DNA from: Clostridium fessum
GTDB taxonomy: Bacteria; Bacillota; Clostridia; Lachnospirales; Lachnospiraceae
NCBI RefSeq assembly: GCF_003024715.1
Contig: NZ_PYLO01000003.1
Span: 360,736 to 424,735, forward strand
Direction: 5' to 3'
DNA: 64,000 bases
The notes below the pieces were generated by a model that worked only from the letters and a program-made list of their open reading frames with translations, was not told the origin of the DNA and ran no database searches. Positions 60,279 through 64,000 of this stretch are shown piece by piece. Each line of letters starts with the position of its first letter. Position 1 is the first letter of the stretch. Made by a program: the position numbers and the translations under genes.

Positions 60279-62240
60279 TTATAGCTTCAAAAACTCCTCC
60301 TCCGAAAGAATCGGCACCCCCAATTCCCGCGCCTTCTTATTCTTCGAGGACGACGACGCCACATCATTATTGATCAGATAATTCGTCTTGGACGTCACGC
60401 TTCCGGTCACTTTGCCGCCGCGGCGCTCAATCAGCTCCTGCAGTTCTTTCCGGTTTTTGAATTGTTCCAGCGAACCGGTAATGACGAAATTCATCCCGGC
60501 GAATGCCTCATCTGCACCCTCACTGCTTTCTTCGTCTCCTGCCTCAAAGGTCAGCTCCGCCAGCAGATGATCGACGATCGCATTATTCTTTCCATCCGAA
60601 AAGAATGCCGTCCACGCCTGCGCCAGAACTTCCCCGATTCCATCAATCTCGACCAGCTCTTCCACGGTGGCATGGCGCATCGCCTCAAAATCATTTTTAA
60701 AATGACGGCAAATCATCTTGGCATTTGCCAGACCGATGCCTGCAACGCCCAGACCGTACACCATTCTCGGCAGGGTCGTGTGGGACGCTTTCTCAGCCGC
60801 CGCAATCAGATTGTCATACGATTTCTGCCCGAATCCGTCCATCTCAACGATCTCTTCCTGATGGCGGTCCAGATGGAAAATGTCCGCATACTCATGAATC
60901 ATGCCGACACCGATAAATTTCTCCAGCGTCGCCTCTGAAAGTCCCGCAATATTTAACGCATCGCGGCTTGTAAAAAGAGTAAAACTCTTGATCTTCTTCG
61001 CCTGGCAGTCCGGGTTCGTGCAGTAGAGTGATTTTACATCGTTGAGCTGGCGCACCTCCGTCTGACCGCCGCACACCGGACATGCCTCCGGAATATCCCG
61101 GACGCCGCTGCGCGTCAGGTTATCCGCGATCTGCGGAATGATCATATTTGCCTTATAAACCGTAATCCGGTCGCCTGCCCCCAGCTCCAGCGCCTCCATG
61201 ATGCTGATGTTGTGGACACTGGCGCGGCTGACCGTCGTTCCCTCCAGCTCAACCGGTTCAAATACTGCCACCGGGTTAATCAGCCCCGTTCTCGACGCGC
61301 TCCATTCAATATAGAGAAGCTTCGTCTCCTGAATCTCATCCGCCCACTTGAATGCGATCGAATCGCGCGGAAATTTTGCCGTCCGCCCCAGCGACTGGCC
61401 GTAGGCAATATCATCATACAAAAGCACCAGTCCATCCGACGGCGTATCATTTTCCGCAATCGCCTCAGAATACATTTTGACCGTCTCCGGCAGCGTCTCT
61501 TTTGTCACCTCATGGTACTCTACGACCTCAAACCCCTGTGTTTTCAGCCACTCAAACTGCTCTTTCCGCGAATTTTTGAAATCAATGCCATCCGCCTTTA
61601 CAAGGCTGAACGCATAAAAATGGACCTGTCTCTGCGCTGTGATTTCGCTGTTTAACTGACGCACCGAACCGCTGCATAAGTTTCGCGGATTCTTATATTT
61701 CGCATCGACATCCTCGATCTGCTCATTGATCTTCTCAAAATCCGAATACCGGATGATCGCCTCACCGCGCAGGATAAGCTCACCCTGGTAGGAAATATTT
61801 AACGGCACATTGACAAACGCCTTTGCATTTGCCGTGATAACCTCGCCAATCTCACCATTTCCACGCGTAACCGCCTTGACAAGTGTTCCATTCTGATAGG
61901 TCAGGACGATCGTCAGACCGTCCATCTTCCAGGATAAAAGCCCGGTCTGCCCGCCGAGCCAGTCTGCCAGCTCTTCCACGCTCTTCGTCTTATTTAACGA
62001 AAGCATCGGCTTCTCATGGCGCTCCTTCGGAAGCGCGCTGACTACCTCATATCCTACATTCTGCGTCGGGCTGTTCGCAAACACAATTCCCGTCTCTTTC
62101 TCCAATGAAACCAGTTCATCATAAAGCTTATCATACTCAAAGTTGCTCATGATCTCCCGGCTCTCCTGATAATAGGCGCGCCCTGCTGCCCGCAGCGTCC
62201 CAATCAGCTCCCGTATCCGTTTTGTCTTGTCCTCTGCCAT
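60279..62240 (-). CDS. ligA: NAD+-dependent DNA ligase
   Basis: A 653-aa ligase, close to the usual 670. Domain Ia contains FEYDKLYDELVSLEKETGI, the adenylation motif KMDGLTIVLTYQNG with the AMP lysine near residue 105, and TRGNGEIGEVIT. The OB fold has GDRITVYKANMIIPQI, a Cys4 zinc finger (CPVCGG, CTNPDCQ), helix-hairpin-helix repeats (VYGLGVAGIGLANAKMICRH) and a C-terminal BRCT domain (MNFVITGSLEQFKNRKELQE). KMDG and TRGN differ slightly from the common KIDG/TRGDG, as in many Lachnospiraceae. An essential single-copy gene; downstream of rluF on the same strand. Confidence 0.95.
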   Translation of the reverse strand: MAEDKTKRIRELIGTLRAAGRAYYQESREIMSNFEYDKLYDELVSLEKETGIVFANSPTQNVGYEVVSALPKERHEKPMLSLNKTKSVEELADWLGGQTGLLSWKMDGLTIVLTYQNGTLVKAVTRGNGEIGEVITANAKAFVNVPLNISYQGELILRGEAIIRYSDFEKINEQIEDVDAKYKNPRNLCSGSVRQLNSEITAQRQVHFYAFSLVKADGIDFKNSRKEQFEWLKTQGFEVVEYHEVTKETLPETVKMYSEAIAENDTPSDGLVLLYDDIAYGQSLGRTAKFPRDSIAFKWADEIQETKLLYIEWSASRTGLINPVAVFEPVELEGTTVSRASVHNISIMEALELGAGDRITVYKANMIIPQIADNLTRSGVRDIPEACPVCGGQTEVRQLNDVKSLYCTNPDCQAKKIKSFTLFTSRDALNIAGLSEATLEKFIGVGMIHEYADIFHLDRHQEEIVEMDGFGQKSYDNLIAAAEKASHTTLPRMVYGLGVAGIGLANAKMICRHFKNDFEAMRHATVEELVEIDGIGEVLAQAWTAFFSDGKNNAIVDHLLAELTFEAGDEESSEGADEAFAGMNFVITGSLEQFKNRKELQELIERRGGKVTGSVTSKTNYLINNDVASSSSKNKKARELGVPILSEEEFLKL

Positions 62241-62352
62241 CTATCTGACTCCACCTTTCCCATCGCTCTCTCCAACTACCTCTGAATGCGTTTTCAAGCA
62301 TTTCTATGCAACCTCATATGTGAACCTGCACTGACTGCCAGACAACATTGTC

Positions 62353-63150
62353 TCAGTCATTCTTCTTTCCGTTCAAAATATCTTCTAATTTCTGTCTCTC
62401 TGCCGCTGTCACTTCCCGGTACTCGCCTGTTTTCAGCCCATCCAGCGTAATGTTCAGCATCCGGACGCGTTTTAACGTCTGCACCTGGTACCCCAGCGCC
62501 TCGCACATCCGGCGGATCTGGCGGTTGAGTCCCTGGGTCAGGATGATCCGGAAACTCGTCTTCCCGGTCTTTTCCACCTCACAAGGACGGGTAACCGTAT
62601 CTAAAATCTTCACTCCTGCGCTCATCTTCCAGACAAACTCACTATCAATGGGTTTATCCACCGTTACCAGATATTCCTTTTCATGTCCGTAACGAGCCCT
62701 TAGAATCCGGTTGACCAGCTCGCCCTCATTCGTCATGAGAAGCAGCCCTTCTGAATCCTTGTCCAGACGCCCGATCGGGTAAATCCGGACCGGATAATCT
62801 AAAAATTCTACGATATTTTCTGCCCGATCTTTATCAGAAGTCGTGCAGACAATCCCCCGCGGCTTATTGACCGCTAAAAGCACCGGCGCATCCTTGCCGG
62901 ACACCGCTACGCCATCGCACGCCACGCGCTGTCCCGGCATCAGCTTCTGTCCGACCTCTGCCACGCGCCCATCGATCGTCACACGCCCGTCCGCGATCCG
63001 CCGATCCGCCTCCCGCCGGGAGCAGATGCCCGCCTCGCTCAAAAAGCGATTTAAACGAACGCCTTCCGCTGGAATCCGGGATTCCTGCTTTTCACTTGGC
63101 TGTACTCTCTTGTATGATTTATCATTTTGATTTTTTTGCATTTTATTCAT
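62353..63150 (-). CDS. RluF/RluB-type 23S rRNA pseudouridine synthase
   Basis: A 265-aa enzyme. The S4 RNA-binding domain is VRLNRFLSEAGICSRREADR near residue 25, and the catalytic Asp is in IGRLDKDSEGLLLMTNEGEL near residue 105; GLNRQIRRMCEALGYQVQTL is the RluB/E/F motif. It modifies 23S rRNA uridines near 2457-2605 depending on subtype; RluF is favoured by the overall sequence. Start is uncertain: ATG 63150 or 63141, both with weak sites, and the frame upstream to 63234 crosses the end of the TnpB element. A mobile element inserted just upstream may have altered its promoter. Confidence 0.88.
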   Translation of the reverse strand: MNKMQKNQNDKSYKRVQPSEKQESRIPAEGVRLNRFLSEAGICSRREADRRIADGRVTIDGRVAEVGQKLMPGQRVACDGVAVSGKDAPVLLAVNKPRGIVCTTSDKDRAENIVEFLDYPVRIYPIGRLDKDSEGLLLMTNEGELVNRILRARYGHEKEYLVTVDKPIDSEFVWKMSAGVKILDTVTRPCEVEKTGKTSFRIILTQGLNRQIRRMCEALGYQVQTLKRVRMLNITLDGLKTGEYREVTAAERQKLEDILNGKKND

Positions 63151-63224
63151 CTCATTTCGATTTATTGTGCCGTAGGATTCCGGCAACCAAAGTATAAAAA
63201 TTATAACATTTTCGTCCATGGGGG

Positions 63225-63391
63225 TGAACCTCACATGGCTAAAGTCACATGCTTCTCAGCCGTTTTAAACGGCAAGACTAAATATCGGCGGATACGCCAG
63301 TAACTTAGAATTCGTGCGGATACGCACTTTTCCCATGCCGGATACGGCTGGTTTCCACATTACAGGTAGTCCGCTGTATATCTGCCTGCAT
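63225..63391 (-). ncRNA. Putative omegaRNA and right end of an IS200/IS605 TnpB element
   Basis: Directly after the tnpB stop the minus strand continues into a structured tail: GCCGTTTTAAACGGC (63259-63273), then CATGTG-ACTTTAGC-CATGTG (63232-63251, stem with two G-U pairs, typical ACTTTAG loop), ending AGGTTCA at about 63225. This layout matches the RNA-guide end of TnpB elements, where the guide is the host sequence past the boundary. The 5' limit within tnpB is unknown. Confidence 0.55.
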
Positions 63392-64000
63392 TTATGCCGC
63401 TTTTAAATTGTTTACTTCTACATAAAGCTTTCTCAAATCTGCATAAACACAGGAGGTTCTACGCTTCACTGCAGGTACTTTTGCCTCCAGTGAAGACCTT
63501 TCCGTTTCCGGCAAGGGTTTTAAAAGTTCCCGTATAAAATATCTCGCTCCGATATTATAGGATGCTGACAGGTCGCAGTTATACTGTTTTCCGGTCCGGA
63601 AGGTACATAGGCTATGGTTCTCCTGGTTTCTTACTACCGCTCCGCTTCCGTCACAGGCCAGCCTGCTGGTGTTCCGGGCACTGACTCTTGAGACACGAAT
63701 CCCGTTCCGATGTGCCTGATGTTCACACAGTTTCTGAATATCCCGCTTTCTCCATAAATGAAGCTTTTGTTTCTTTTTTCCGGATATTTTTCCCTGCATT
63801 TCCAGATACTCAAACACAATTACACCTGCCTGATACTCTGCGGCATATTTCGTGATCTCCGCAGCTATTTTGCGGGACAGCTCCATATTCAGCCTTTTTG
63901 CATAATCCCATCGGCTTTGGACCTGTCTGGAGGAATGTTCCCTCTGAAAACGGCGGATTCTGCCAAGCACATGATACAAATGGTCTTTATCACTGGAGAA
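63392..64000 (-). CDS. tnpB: TnpB-like RNA-guided nuclease, C-terminal part (cut by window edge)
   Basis: The minus-strand frame stays open to base 64000, so this is the C-terminal 202 residues of a longer protein. RuvC-II Glu is in GVIVFEYLEMQGKISGKKKQ and RuvC-III Asp in YNCDLSASYNIGARYFIREL. The zinc ribbon that usually has two CxxC pairs is reduced: NTSRLACDGSGAVV and SLCTFRTGKQYNC keep single cysteines. Such proteins cut DNA under omegaRNA guidance and keep IS200/IS605 elements in place. tnpA is not seen. The tail EAKVPAVKRRTSCVYADLRK is unusual for TnpB generally. Confidence 0.85.
   Translation of the reverse strand, partial: FSSDKDHLYHVLGRIRRFQREHSSRQVQSRWDYAKRLNMELSRKIAAEITKYAAEYQAGVIVFEYLEMQGKISGKKKQKLHLWRKRDIQKLCEHQAHRNGIRVSRVSARNTSRLACDGSGAVVRNQENHSLCTFRTGKQYNCDLSASYNIGARYFIRELLKPLPETERSSLEAKVPAVKRRTSCVYADLRKLYVEVNNLKAA

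Noticed and set aside
1..64000. CRISPR array
   Set aside because: No regularly spaced direct repeats were seen and no cas genes are present; the only repeats are short intergenic elements.

Overview
The window looks like a chromosomal segment of a Lachnospiraceae-type Clostridium: a spore-forming, fermentative Firmicute with roughly 50% G+C. This rests on strong AGGAGG ribosome binding sites, a SpoVB-like flippase and a YtvI-like permease, CdaA/CdaR, an RsgI-type anti-sigma factor, a trimeric [FeFe] hydrogenase, a fused FeoA-FeoB, and a TnpB clade and short intergenic repeats that I associate from memory with this family. All calls come from reading the sequence; no database was searched.

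Layout. 0-6 kb (minus strand): a nucleoside-kinase-like gene, a cytoplasmic-looking amidase, canonical DapF, then an unusual set: an ANTAR regulator whose receiver lacks the phospho-acceptor Asp, a glutamine-synthetase-like protein missing most metal and substrate ligands, a terminator placed directly before that gene's ribosome binding site, and a second DapF-like protein in which both catalytic cysteines are serine. 6-17 kb: an AraC regulator, YtvI, an aminotransferase, and a minus-strand operon (two membrane proteins, cdaA, cdaR, an HPr-like protein, a polymerase-like membrane protein), followed by a decayed two-component system beside a small inverted-repeat element. 17-25 kb: housekeeping genes (rpsT, holA, feoAB, tRNA-Gln, an ECF sigma/anti-sigma pair, truA, vanZ).

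25-45 kb: PLP enzymes, ferredoxin, cupin, LysR regulators, a YkvI-like transporter with a D-amino-acid transaminase, tRNA-Ser, an SH3-amidase, the iscS-iscU-mnmA sulfur-transfer operon, and a catabolic set (FAH-family hydrolase, atypical SDR, dicarboxylate/amino-acid symporter, aspartate-type aminotransferase). 45-50 kb: the hydCBA hydrogenase operon with a consensus promoter embedded in palindromes. 50-59 kb: a YheO/DauR-type regulator, AEC and NhaC transporters, a SpoVB-like flippase, LysR, and a glutaminase plus Na+/amino-acid symporter pair. 59-64 kb: metA (acetyl type by its key residue), ligA, an RluF-type pseudouridine synthase, and the 3' part of a TnpB element with its probable omegaRNA end.

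Functional picture. The segment is rich in amino-acid and nitrogen handling (glutaminase, symporters, five PLP enzymes, four LysR regulators). The best candidate for something undescribed is the 1.8-5.7 kb cluster, where an RNA-binding ANTAR protein sits with a GS-like protein and a DapF-like protein that have both lost catalytic residues of their families.
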